From an uncultured Planctomycetota bacterium (GTDB lineage: Bacteria; Planctomycetota; Phycisphaerae; Sedimentisphaerales; UBA12454), in contig CAINDG010000043.1 of NCBI GenBank assembly GCA_903847315.1, forward strand, positions 1 to 39,036: 39,036 nt of DNA. Reading direction: 5' to 3'. The notes below the pieces were generated by a model. It ran no database searches, was not told where the DNA came from, and saw nothing but the letters and a program-made list of their open reading frames with translations. Positions 23,961 through 33,110 of this stretch are shown here, piece by piece (the first letter of the stretch is position 1; each line of letters begins with the position of its first letter). The position numbers were made by a program, and so were the translations under genes.

Positions 23961-26621
23961 TCAATCTGAAAGTTTTTTATCTACGAATAAAGCATCAAAG
24001 AAACCCTTTTTCTTCAAATACTGATAAAGATAAGATATGCCGACAAGAGTAACGCCGGTGACCATAAACGCTGCAACACGATATATATTTTTAATTTCCT
24101 GAGTGTCTATCAGGAATACTTTTACCAGTAATATAGCAAACAGACCGATGCTGATATATCGCAAAGTCCTGATTTTTCGCCAAAATCCTATTACCATTAA
24201 AACCGCTCCGTAAAGCGCCCACATTATGGATATATACATCTGGGCGAGAAATTTCCAGTTATAGACCGGCCCGGCAAAACAATTTTTACAATACCAGTAA
24301 AGATATATTTCCTGGGTGAGAATTATCCATAGCATAAATATCGCCCCAAGTGCAAATACAGCAGTAAAACTTTTACCGTTATATTCTTCATCTTTAGTCC
24401 GCCCAAACAGCCAGGCTGCCAGAAATAAACCAACTATAAAAGAAAGAGCTACTGCGAGATTGGTATTTACAAAAATTACGAAACTACTGTTATGGAATGC
24501 GGGAAAATTAACCATAGTAAATATCGCTCCGATTCCCGCCAAAGCCGCTGCCAGAACAGCGGAGATAATACCGCCCGGAGAAATCGGCCGAATAACAAAA
24601 AGCAGCATAATCACCGTAAATATGATTACCAGACCTTTCAACAAAATATTTTCCTCCGTAACAATATTATATTTGCAATGCCAGTACCATTCAGCAGCCA
24701 CCGTTGACAAGAGCAGTAAGCCTAACAAACCGTAAATAATCTGTGAAATCCGGCCGGCATCTGAAACTTGTCTATACTTAATCTGGCAGATTAATATAAC
24801 CAAAAGAAAAGTAAAAACGGCCGCGAAATCCGGGTTTGCAAAAATTATAAAGCTGCTGCTATGTAAATGTCCTAACGCGATAATCGTAAATATTGCGCCG
24901 CTTACCAGTAAGACCCATGACAAAACCTCAGATAATATTCCCCCTGGACAGATAAACCGGGGAAGAAACATCAATACGACCATAGAGAAGATTATTAATT
25001 GACCTTGTGCAATACAATGTATGCCGGTGCCGATAAGCAGATTATATCTGCAATGATAGTACCATTCCATTGAACCTGCCGCGAACAGTAAAAGCACCGA
25101 CAGCCCGTAAAGAATTTGTGAAAGGAATGCATAATTCTGCAACTGCAATGTATTTTTCCGATACAACAGATGGCACAAATATATTGCGACAGATACAAAA
25201 CACCATGTCCCAAATTCAGGGTTAAGTATGAAATTAAATTTATATGAGTGCATCGGTATATTAATAATCAGGCATCCGATGCTTAAAAACATCACTATGA
25301 TCCCACCGGCCTGTGTAAGATAGCTGGCGTAACGCAGGCCGATTAAAACAAGCACGAGCGATTCACACGCCCAGGCAATCGTTGTCGCGTCCAATCTGTA
25401 ATAGAACGGTACGGCAAGAGTAATAAAGAAAATCCCTATCGCCTGCAGAACCAGCCGCAGATTAACATCCTCTTTGCATCGGCGATTTACTATTACCGAA
25501 AACGCGAAATGTATCAAAGCCAAAATAACCGCTTCAAAGGCAAGGCAGCCCCTGTACGAATCAAAAAGAACAACGCATAGATAATATAAAACTGCCGCGG
25601 CATTGGCCAGAATCAGCAACACGTCCTCTTTATTAGATTTGACTTTCTTTACTAATCCATAAAGTATCGGCATAACCAGATAAATCATGAAAAACACGCC
25701 CAGCCAGCCCAATACAAAAGATATTTGATTAAGGTCAAGAGCTTTGCCTTCGCAGAGTATGGAATTATATTTTGAGCCGTTGAACCAAATCGTATAAAGT
25801 GTAAATGTTCCTATAAACGAAAGGAAATTTATCGCTTTCCATCTACGATAATAAGCACAGAGCATCGCGCCAGCTCCGAGAATTAGAATATACACAAACA
25901 GCGGAGTTGGTGTAGTAATCTTCGACAACACAATAACAGGGGTTGAAAATCCGCCGAGCAAACTCAAAAATGCAATTAATATTTCATCCAGTACAACAGC
26001 ATAAATCATCGCCGCGACAGTAATAACTATCGCAAAGATACAGGCGGGTATATAACCGATTAATCCGTAAATCTGATATGCCGCAAAAACCGCCGCGTAT
26101 AATATGGCAAATCCTAACGCCGTCACACCTTTGGCAACTATGCCGTAATCTCTTCGCCTTGTTATTTCACCAGCTAAAAGAGCTATAAAACCAAAAACCG
26201 TAACCGCAGTTATCTTACCAAGCGGGCCTATCGAAAAATTGTCATAGGCATATTTGAGAAAGAAACAGACACCCGCAAAAACAGTAATCACTCCGGCAAT
26301 AAGTATCCACCGTGTGCCTATTTTCTGTTCAAGAGCGGCTGTTTCTCTATCGTCTTTCTTCTTTTCCTGCTCGATATATGAATCAACCGCCTTTTGCGGT
26401 ATCGGCGGCACTGGCGGCGGCAACTGTTGTTTGATTTTCGGCGGTTCAATTACAGGCTCTTGAACAGTCTCATAAAGCTTAGAAACAGCTTTAATTCCCT
26501 TTTGAGTCTCATGAGATTTCTCTCTTGTTCTGTTTAGGGCGATAAGCGATATGATAAGCGCGGCCGGTCCTGTCAAAACACAAAGGACGACTAATAAAAT
26601 CAAAACAATAAAATCATCCAT
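23961..26621 (-). CDS. DUF2339 polytopic membrane protein
   Basis: 886 residues. An N-terminal membrane helix is followed by a proline-rich, charged linker (residues ~55-95), then IGTRWILIAGVITVFAGVCFFLKYAYD and GPLGKITAV, the DUF2339 signature, and a long series of about 20 or more helices. The C-terminal half holds a ~125-residue unit at least twice (start points SQILYGL at 501 and SQIIYGL at 626, with EWYYHCRYN/EWYWHCKYN), and a third, weaker version further on. Role unknown; probably a large integral membrane complex part. AGGAG precedes the ATG at 26621, 25 nt after the LplT-Aas fusion stop, so it is in that operon. Confidence 0.9.
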   Translation of the reverse strand: MDDFIVLILLVVLCVLTGPAALIISLIALNRTREKSHETQKGIKAVSKLYETVQEPVIEPPKIKQQLPPPVPPIPQKAVDSYIEQEKKKDDRETAALEQKIGTRWILIAGVITVFAGVCFFLKYAYDNFSIGPLGKITAVTVFGFIALLAGEITRRRDYGIVAKGVTALGFAILYAAVFAAYQIYGLIGYIPACIFAIVITVAAMIYAVVLDEILIAFLSLLGGFSTPVIVLSKITTPTPLFVYILILGAGAMLCAYYRRWKAINFLSFIGTFTLYTIWFNGSKYNSILCEGKALDLNQISFVLGWLGVFFMIYLVMPILYGLVKKVKSNKEDVLLILANAAAVLYYLCVVLFDSYRGCLAFEAVILALIHFAFSVIVNRRCKEDVNLRLVLQAIGIFFITLAVPFYYRLDATTIAWACESLVLVLIGLRYASYLTQAGGIIVMFLSIGCLIINIPMHSYKFNFILNPEFGTWCFVSVAIYLCHLLYRKNTLQLQNYAFLSQILYGLSVLLLFAAGSMEWYYHCRYNLLIGTGIHCIAQGQLIIFSMVVLMFLPRFICPGGILSEVLSWVLLVSGAIFTIIALGHLHSSSFIIFANPDFAAVFTFLLVILICQIKYRQVSDAGRISQIIYGLLGLLLLSTVAAEWYWHCKYNIVTEENILLKGLVIIFTVIMLLFVIRPISPGGIISAVLAAALAGIGAIFTMVNFPAFHNSSFVIFVNTNLAVALSFIVGLFLAAWLFGRTKDEEYNGKSFTAVFALGAIFMLWIILTQEIYLYWYCKNCFAGPVYNWKFLAQMYISIMWALYGAVLMVIGFWRKIRTLRYISIGLFAILLVKVFLIDTQEIKNIYRVAAFMVTGVTLVGISYLYQYLKKKGFFDALFVDKKLSD

Positions 26622-26646
26622 TTTTCACTCTCCTAAAATCCTTCTT

Positions 26647-29600
26647 CTAAACAATACTGTCGTCTTTTTTAAGCGATAAGGCAATTTCTTTCAGTTTGAC
26701 AATGTCAAGTTTTCCGGAGCCGAGGGTCGGCATCGATTCAATCCTGATATAATTATTGTGATGCGGCCGGGATATATTCGGCAGACCGCTGTTTGCGATA
26801 ATCTCGTGCAGTTTTTCGGCGTCACCAGCCTGCGAAAGATACAGAACGACAAGCTCTTCGCCTTTTTTCTCGTCCGGAACGGCCGATACGGCAACGAGCT
26901 GCTCACTTGTGCCGAGGGCGTTTAATAAAGCTTCCTCAATGCCGACGTGCGAAACCATTTCGCCGCCGATTTTGCTGAATCGCGACAGCCTGTCTGTAAT
27001 CGTCAGGAAACCATCAGTATCAATTTTCGCGACGTCGCCGGTATCGTACCAGCCATCTTTCAAAACCTCGTCAGTCTTGTCCCTGGCATTAATATAACCG
27101 AGCATAACGTTTGGCCCCTTTATCAAAAGCAGGCCTTCTTTTCCGGCGGGCAATGGTTCTTTAGTTTCAAAGTCCACGATTTTTACCGCCACACCCGGAA
27201 TCGGATGGCCGACAGAGCCATCCTTGGTGCCTACCTGATACACGCCATCGGCCTGGACATTGGGAATATTCAAAGAAACTACCGGTGAAAGCTCCGTGGC
27301 ACCGTAACCTTCCAGCGGCCTAATCCCGAACTTTTCCTCGAACATATCGGCCAGCCGTTTTTTAAGTTTTTCCGCGCCGGCAGCTACCAGCCTGAGACTT
27401 GCAAAATCCTTCCGCTCAATGCGTCTGATATAATTCAAAAGAAATGTTGGCGGCGCAAATAAAACGGTTGAATGATTTTCGCGGACGCTTTGTCCTGTCG
27501 CCGGCGCGTCAAGCGGATTGGCGACGAAGCTAACCGAACCGCCGCTGATAAGAGGCAGCCACAGGCCACAGTTAAATCCGAAAGAATGAAAGAACGGCAA
27601 AACGCCGCAGAGATTATCGTCCGGCTTTATACGGACAATCAGCCGTACGGCTTCGATATCTGAAATGATATTATGATGACTGAGCATTACCCCTTTCGGT
27701 CTGCCGCTGCTGCCGGAAGAAAATATAACTGTCGCCAAATCGTCGCCGAAATATCGCAGGGGTTTAGTTAAAAACGATGCCGGCAAAAAACGCGCTTTCA
27801 AATATGCCCTGATTTTCGCCGGCCGACTGATTTTGGCGGCGATGTCTTCAAGAAAAACAACGCTTTGGGGTGCGAGAGAAATTTCTGTTTTTTCCAGAAA
27901 TTTGCGGGATGAAATAATACACCTGATGCCGCATTGCTGGATGGCAAAATCTCTCGCCTGTGGGCCGGCGGTGTAATTCAGATTTACCGATACCCTGCCT
28001 GATAGGGTCACCGCCAAATTGGCAATCGCTCCGCCTGCCGACGGCGGCAGAAGTATTCCCACCTTCTCATCGGGTTTTGTGAGTTTATTTATTGTCTCAG
28101 CAACCGCTACAGCACTTACAAAAGTTTGGCCGTAATTGAGGCGTTTGCCGGTAGTATCGGCAATGCAGCGTTTAGACCAGTTTTTTCGAGCCACCTTAAT
28201 AAAGTGATGCGCCAATGACCGCCGGGGCGATTTTAAGCTGTCGAAATACTCGCAGGAAAGCTCCGTTACTTTTTGCATTATCCCAATCACCGGCGAATCG
28301 GCGGGCATAGGTTTTCCAAAATGGATCGAGACCGGATACGGAAATTTTCTGGGCAGCATCGATAATACTTTGCCGCTGTAGTAACTGAAAATACTGCCCC
28401 ATAACCCGCCCAGATACACAGGGATAATATCATAGTCGCTGTGTTTGATTATTCTTTCAAATCCGCCTTTGAATCCGGCCATCATTCCACTGCGGGTTAC
28501 CATCCCTTCGGCAAATATACATACGATAAATCCCTCGTCCATTGCCGAGCGGGCATGTCTGAGCGAGGCGATAAGCTTCTTTGGCGAATCTGTGGCTGAT
28601 ATCGGAATAACCCCCATCAGTTTCGCAATCGGCCGCAGATACCACTTGTCGTAAAAATGCTTTTCCATAATAAAACGGATTCGCCGCTGCTGGGTGGCCG
28701 CTAAAATCAGCGCATCGGCCCACGAAACGTGATTGCAGACCAGTAAAACACTTTTGTCAGTAGGAATATTTTCAGTGCCTGAAACTTTAATCCGATAGCA
28801 CAGGCGGGTAAGCAGTATGCACAGAAAACGGACGAAAAAATCCGGCAGCAGCATTATCGTCGCAATGGTCGGCACCAATGTCATCACGCCAAGGGCGATA
28901 AACATTTGTTCCGCCGACAATTTCCAAAGGCCGGCGAAACAATAAATCAGTCCCGAAGCCATAAGCACGCCGACCCAGCCTAAAAAGTTCGACGCAGCCA
29001 CGATTTGGCCGCGATGCTGCGACGGACTGCGAAGCTGAATAAACGTATTAATGGGAACAATAAACAGACCTGCGCTTACGCCCATTAAAAAAATCAGCAA
29101 AAAAACTGAATAAAATCCCTGTGCAAATCCGAGCCCTGCCGACGAAAGAGTCAGGCCGATTGCTCCGAGCGGAACGACGCCGAATTCCACGTTCCGGCCG
29201 GAAAGTTTGCCCGCCCAGAAAGAGCCAGCTCCGATGCCTATCGCCGCAATAACAAATAAATATCCGCTTTGCGTTTCGCCAAGTCCGAGATGTTTTATGC
29301 CGTACGGAATAAGATTCGAGTAAATAAAACCGCCAATCAGCAAAAAATACGCCGATGCGATGACGGCCAGGAACAGGTCTCTGTCGCGGCGGATTTCACG
29401 CAGAGTTCGCCAGATGTCACGCAGGAAAAATAACGACATCGAATCGGCTGCGCCGGCAGCGGGTGTGCGGGGTATAAATAAACTGGCTGCTAATCCTGAA
29501 ACCGCAACTGCAACACAGATTACTCCCATAAACCCGAAACGTCCGCCTGTTGTCTGCGACAAAAACGGGCCTAACGCGGTTCCTATGACAATAGCCAGAT

Positions 29601-30054
29601 ATGTAAAAGCCTCCATTGCGCCGTTGGCCTGCGACAATTGCTCGCTTTTGACAAGTTCCGGAATAATGCTGTATTTGGCCGGCGCGAAAAGAGCGCTGTG
29701 GGATGCCATCAGGAACAATACGCAATACAAACCTGTTACACTATGCGACAGAAACGCTGCGCACCCGAGAGTCATTACTATAACTTCCATCACTTTGGCC
29801 AGAACGATAATGCTGCGTTTGCTGAAACGGTCAACCAGTTTGCCCGCCATCGCGGTGAAAATTAAAAACGGCACTACAAATACCGCACCTGCCAGGGCTG
29901 TTACATTGCTGGCGGAGTCCGGCCCATGCACCCTGATTGCGAAAAGGATTAAAAACAGTTTGAAAATATTGTCGTTAAGTGCGCCGAGAAACTGCGTGGC
30001 GTTGAGCCACCCAAAAGAAGCTCCAAGTTTTATTTTGGCCTCGGAATTCATCAT
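26647..30054 (-). CDS. LplT-like transporter / PlsC acyltransferase / Aas acyl-ACP synthetase fusion
   Basis: 1,135 residues in three parts. Residues 1-~420: a 12-helix MFS transporter (LplT-like) with GKLVDRFSKRS. Residues ~425-610: a PlsC-type acyltransferase with the catalytic NHVSWAD (441-447) and FAEGMVTRSG. Residues ~620-1135: an AMP-forming adenylate ligase with FSSGSSGRPKG (778-788) and YGATELSP. Together they import lysophospholipid, activate a fatty acid and reacylate the lipid, repairing inner-membrane phospholipids. In E. coli LplT and Aas are separate proteins; fused forms are known. The next gene downstream is DUF2339 and upstream is a lipase-like hydrolase, so the cluster may handle lipid remodelling. 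Confidence 0.93.
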   Translation of the reverse strand: MMNSEAKIKLGASFGWLNATQFLGALNDNIFKLFLILFAIRVHGPDSASNVTALAGAVFVVPFLIFTAMAGKLVDRFSKRSIIVLAKVMEVIVMTLGCAAFLSHSVTGLYCVLFLMASHSALFAPAKYSIIPELVKSEQLSQANGAMEAFTYLAIVIGTALGPFLSQTTGGRFGFMGVICVAVAVSGLAASLFIPRTPAAGAADSMSLFFLRDIWRTLREIRRDRDLFLAVIASAYFLLIGGFIYSNLIPYGIKHLGLGETQSGYLFVIAAIGIGAGSFWAGKLSGRNVEFGVVPLGAIGLTLSSAGLGFAQGFYSVFLLIFLMGVSAGLFIVPINTFIQLRSPSQHRGQIVAASNFLGWVGVLMASGLIYCFAGLWKLSAEQMFIALGVMTLVPTIATIMLLPDFFVRFLCILLTRLCYRIKVSGTENIPTDKSVLLVCNHVSWADALILAATQQRRIRFIMEKHFYDKWYLRPIAKLMGVIPISATDSPKKLIASLRHARSAMDEGFIVCIFAEGMVTRSGMMAGFKGGFERIIKHSDYDIIPVYLGGLWGSIFSYYSGKVLSMLPRKFPYPVSIHFGKPMPADSPVIGIMQKVTELSCEYFDSLKSPRRSLAHHFIKVARKNWSKRCIADTTGKRLNYGQTFVSAVAVAETINKLTKPDEKVGILLPPSAGGAIANLAVTLSGRVSVNLNYTAGPQARDFAIQQCGIRCIISSRKFLEKTEISLAPQSVVFLEDIAAKISRPAKIRAYLKARFLPASFLTKPLRYFGDDLATVIFSSGSSGRPKGVMLSHHNIISDIEAVRLIVRIKPDDNLCGVLPFFHSFGFNCGLWLPLISGGSVSFVANPLDAPATGQSVRENHSTVLFAPPTFLLNYIRRIERKDFASLRLVAAGAEKLKKRLADMFEEKFGIRPLEGYGATELSPVVSLNIPNVQADGVYQVGTKDGSVGHPIPGVAVKIVDFETKEPLPAGKEGLLLIKGPNVMLGYINARDKTDEVLKDGWYDTGDVAKIDTDGFLTITDRLSRFSKIGGEMVSHVGIEEALLNALGTSEQLVAVSAVPDEKKGEELVVLYLSQAGDAEKLHEIIANSGLPNISRPHHNNYIRIESMPTLGSGKLDIVKLKEIALSLKKDDSIV

Positions 30055-30083
30055 TACATCACTATAATGTTAATAACTAATCC

Positions 30084-30953
30084 TTAATTTTCAAGATAAC
30101 TATCTATCAGCGAAAACACCAATTCCTGAATTTTTTCAGATTCGTTGAGCAATTCATGCTGACCTTTTTTAATCAATTTTATTTCTGCTCTGCCGAATTT
30201 CGACTGAATGAATTTCAGGTTGTACCGCCACGCCACCGTAGTGTCGCTTTTGCCCTGGATAACCAATATCGGCCTGCCGATAATTGGGACGCCGGCAATT
30301 TTGCGATTCCATTTGAACATAGCGCCAATCCAATTGAGGGAAATTTTTCTGGATTGTAACGGGTCCTGATATTTTACAAATCTTAAAAAATTCTCATCTG
30401 AAGAATTCCTTGGAAAGAGGCGAAATATATTTTCCGCAAAATGGCGATAGATGCCGTAAGCAATCCTCGCCCAAAACCACTGTGCGCAGTGTACCAGGGG
30501 GGCAGTTAAAATAACTTTGCCGAAACAATCGCCCCGCTGCGAAAAAAGATAATCCATAACGGCCGCAGCGCCGGTACTGTGGCCGATTATATGGTATGGG
30601 CCGTGTAACTGCGTTTTGATTATGTCCATAAAATCGTTCAGCGAATCGCTGTACTGCGAAAAATCGCTGATGTCCGTCCGCCTGCCGTCAGAGAGGCCGT
30701 GGCCGGGCAAATCGAAAACGGCAACGGCGAAACCCGCTTCTGTCAGATATTTAATTAGTTTGCTTAATAACCCGCAATGATTCAGAAAGCCGTGCAAGAC
30801 AACAACCGTCGCCTTGTAATCGACCGGCTTAAATACGTGGCCTGCCAATTCAAAACCGTTCGATTTAAAAGGTACAAATTCGTGCCTACCGGCAGAAATC
30901 TTCAGTCCGTAAAATTCCAGATAGTTTTCGATTGAACCAAAGCAGTTAATCAT
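30084..30953 (-). CDS. Alpha/beta hydrolase, monoacylglycerol lipase-like
   Basis: 289 residues, alpha/beta hydrolase fold. Visible are VVLHGFLNHCG (oxyanion region), FDLPGHGLSDG, and the nucleophile elbow GHSTGAAA with serine in the middle; the C-terminal part has QGKSDTTV and GQHELLNE (acid and catalytic His regions). This pattern is that of monoglyceride lipases/lysophospholipases, which would supply lysolipid or fatty acid to the neighbouring LplT-Aas fusion. A relic of a similar gene is at 23860. Its ATG overlaps the 30946-31350 stop by 8 nt, so they are co-translated. Confidence 0.9.
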   Translation of the reverse strand: MINCFGSIENYLEFYGLKISAGRHEFVPFKSNGFELAGHVFKPVDYKATVVVLHGFLNHCGLLSKLIKYLTEAGFAVAVFDLPGHGLSDGRRTDISDFSQYSDSLNDFMDIIKTQLHGPYHIIGHSTGAAAVMDYLFSQRGDCFGKVILTAPLVHCAQWFWARIAYGIYRHFAENIFRLFPRNSSDENFLRFVKYQDPLQSRKISLNWIGAMFKWNRKIAGVPIIGRPILVIQGKSDTTVAWRYNLKFIQSKFGRAEIKLIKKGQHELLNESEKIQELVFSLIDSYLEN

Positions 30954-31350
30954 TTTTGGCCTTGCTTTTCATTTCAAATACGCGAACAATAACATAGGCC
31001 ACGAGCGCGAAAATAAAGAAAACCAAAAGCATCCACGCAATACCCTGAAGCGTTCCGATTGTCGCTCGATAAACCTCAAATACCCAGCGTTCTGTGGTCA
31101 ACTGGACAATCTCGGCATCTTTATAAACTTGTGATTTTGTAATATATTTTTCGAGGTCCCAGATTCTTACGCCGCTGGAGATGCCGGTAACGTATATGGC
31201 AAACTTAAGGTATTTCGACCATGCTTTGCTTATCTGGTCTGAGATGATTCGGTCAAGAATTTTATCCAGCGGCCTGCTAAAAAACAAAACTACAATCGTC
31301 GAGACAACAAACGCAATAATAAAAGTCGCAACTAAAAGTGTAATAAACAT
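30946..31350 (-). CDS. Small two-TM membrane protein of unknown function
   Basis: 134 residues. Two membrane helices (LLVATFIIAFVVSTIVVLFF near the start and AWMLLVFFIFALVAYVIV near the end) enclose a charged central part (DKILDRIISDQISKAW). No family recognised. Its last codons overlap the hydrolase start, so it is the first gene of the lipid-remodelling cluster. GGGAAAAA lies before the ATG. Confidence 0.75.
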   Translation of the reverse strand: MFITLLVATFIIAFVVSTIVVLFFSRPLDKILDRIISDQISKAWSKYLKFAIYVTGISSGVRIWDLEKYITKSQVYKDAEIVQLTTERWVFEVYRATIGTLQGIAWMLLVFFIFALVAYVIVRVFEMKSKAKND

Positions 31351-31583
31351 TTTTTTCCCTTTCTGACAATCTTTTCTTATTTTTATCTTGTAAACTAACT
31401 ACAAAATATTTCTGGAAACGTCAATTTTCATACACCGCACGTCAAGGTTACAGATACACCCACGGTTAAATTCACCTGCGGTCCGCCAAATATAAAACGC
31501 AAAAGCAAAATCGCCAATCTCAACGGCCCTATATACACAATAGCTGAAACTAATCCATACACAAACGGCCTGAGTCGGCAGTC
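31351..31583. other. Short gap upstream of the hydrolase operon
   Basis: 233 bp. Candidate minus-strand -35 TTGACG followed 17 bp on by TAGTTA, a poor -10. No hairpin found at the end of the marR operon. Confidence 0.35.
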
Positions 31584-31889
31584 TTACAGCAGTCCGGCTG
31601 GTTCTTCCACACCTGTTTTCAACGCCTGGCGTATATCGATGATTGGATGCAGCTTGAATTCGACTGCATCACCGAAGACAGTCTGTATCGACAACAGGCT
31701 GGCCAGATGGTTTTGGTCGTCCATTTCAAGCAGCAAATAGCCTACAAGCGCTGATGGATCGACAAACTCGTGGATAACGTTAACCCGTTTGCGAAATGCT
31801 TCAGAGTATTTTTCCTGCCATCGCTGTCGAAGACGAATCGCCTCCGCACCTTTGCCCGGATATGCTCCGTAACTCAACATAAACAACAT
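31584..31889 (-). CDS. DUF3303-like small protein
   Basis: 101 residues. The start MLFMLSYGAYPGKG, a Y-S-E-A-F block, and FGDAVEFKLHPIIDIRQALK near the end fit the small DUF3303-type fold (ferredoxin-like, function unknown). AAAGGAG lies 8 nt before the ATG. It is the last gene of the marR-linked operon. Confidence 0.65.
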   Translation of the reverse strand: MLFMLSYGAYPGKGAEAIRLRQRWQEKYSEAFRKRVNVIHEFVDPSALVGYLLLEMDDQNHLASLLSIQTVFGDAVEFKLHPIIDIRQALKTGVEEPAGLL

Positions 31890-31930
31890 TGCTAAACTCC
31901 TTTCAATAATTCGCGAAAATTAAATAATGA

Positions 31931-32551
31931 TTAATTGTCTTCAGTGGCTGCATTATCGTTAACATCATCGGCGAGCCAGATAAATTCCATCGGTTTATCG
32001 AAAATCGAGTTTGCATCATCTACTGCGTTTATGCCGCATTTGATAACAAATCTCTGAAGTTCTTTGGTTTCGGCCGTCAGAATAAACCTGTCATCTACCG
32101 TTTCATGTTTGACGATGTTAGGGTCTGCCTTGATGATTTTATCAACTTTTCCGGAATCCACTATAGTGATTTTCAGCGTTGGGCGCATCTGTGAAACTTT
32201 CATAAACGAATGGGCGCCGAGAAGATGTTGTTGGTATAAATCAATTCCCTTCTCGCCTGATTCGAGCGGAAGGACATCGAGGAAAAGATTATTCTGTAGT
32301 TCTCCGAGACCGGCCAGGAAAGTGCCCTTCTTGCCATCCTTTTGCGTTACAACAAGTTTATAACAGTCTTTGTCCTCGAACCGGCTGAAATGCCAGGTCT
32401 CGTTGGAATCTGCCGCTTTCCACACTCCCGAAAGATTCGGGTCAAAAAATGCCTCGTCTTCTGTAAAAAGCGGATGCAAAGACGGCTGCACACAGCCGCC
32501 CAAAACAACAGCCAGCAGATAAAACGCGATAATCTTTATTTTCGTTTTCAC
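31931..32551 (-). CDS. Lipoprotein of unknown function
   Basis: 206 residues, starting at a GTG that is supported by AAGGAG 7 nt upstream. The N-terminus (IAFYLLAVVLGGC) ends in a lipobox with Cys20, so it is likely anchored to a membrane. The following part (GVWKAADSNETWHFSRFEDK) may be a small beta-barrel-like domain. Not recognised further. Genes on both sides are envelope proteins. Confidence 0.75.
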   Translation of the reverse strand: MKTKIKIIAFYLLAVVLGGCVQPSLHPLFTEDEAFFDPNLSGVWKAADSNETWHFSRFEDKDCYKLVVTQKDGKKGTFLAGLGELQNNLFLDVLPLESGEKGIDLYQQHLLGAHSFMKVSQMRPTLKITIVDSGKVDKIIKADPNIVKHETVDDRFILTAETKELQRFVIKCGINAVDDANSIFDKPMEFIWLADDVNDNAATEDN

Positions 32552-32585
32552 AACATATCTCCTTAAAAATTGTTTTGAAACCTGT

Positions 32586-33092
32586 TTAAATCGAACCGCT
32601 AATTTCTTTTTTTCTCAACCTGTCAGATATGAGAATTACAATGCTTCCGAGCATACCGACAGCGAACAATGCCGGGCAGACTATAACAGCGAGGATGAAA
32701 AAGACGGCCTCGTCCTCCCCAGCTTTTCCATGAAAGAACAGGCCGTAAACCAGATTATGCAGAATGGCAAAGATTGGAATTCCTACAGCCGAGGCGCCGG
32801 TCAATAAGAAAAATATTCTTCGCATGAGCGGCTCTTTGAGCTTCAAGGTCAGTACCAATAGTGCTATCGCAAGAGTGAAAAAGACAACCGCGATAACAAC
32901 TAAAAGAAGCCTCTTATACTCCCAAAACCTCAACCGGGTCGCCACCATGATTGGGCTGGCGACCAGTGCGGCAAAAATTACAACCATCGCCCAGAAAATA
33001 ATGTTTCTTATTCGAAGTGCTTTAGTTTCCATTTTTTTCTCTTTCAATAATTCGTTAATATTATAAATCTTTGTTTTATTCAAGTCGCTCAT
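32586..33092 (-). CDS. Four-TM membrane protein of unknown function
   Basis: 168 residues with four hydrophobic stretches (NIIFWAMVVIFAALVASPI; LLLVVIAVVFFTLAIALLVL; IFFLLTGASAVGIPIFAIL; FFILAVIVCPALFAVGMLG). The start could also be the Met at 33032. Function unknown; the gene begins 18 nt after the secreted protein's stop and is co-transcribed. Confidence 0.75.
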   Translation of the reverse strand: MSDLNKTKIYNINELLKEKKMETKALRIRNIIFWAMVVIFAALVASPIMVATRLRFWEYKRLLLVVIAVVFFTLAIALLVLTLKLKEPLMRRIFFLLTGASAVGIPIFAILHNLVYGLFFHGKAGEDEAVFFILAVIVCPALFAVGMLGSIVILISDRLRKKEISGSI

Positions 33093-33110
33093 TTACTCTA
33101 TTTCTTCAAT

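Noticed and set aside
29360-30067. Long open frame (235 codons) antisense to the LplT-Aas fusion
   Set aside because: It is the mirror of a well-supported coding region; no recognisable domain and composition set by the other strand.
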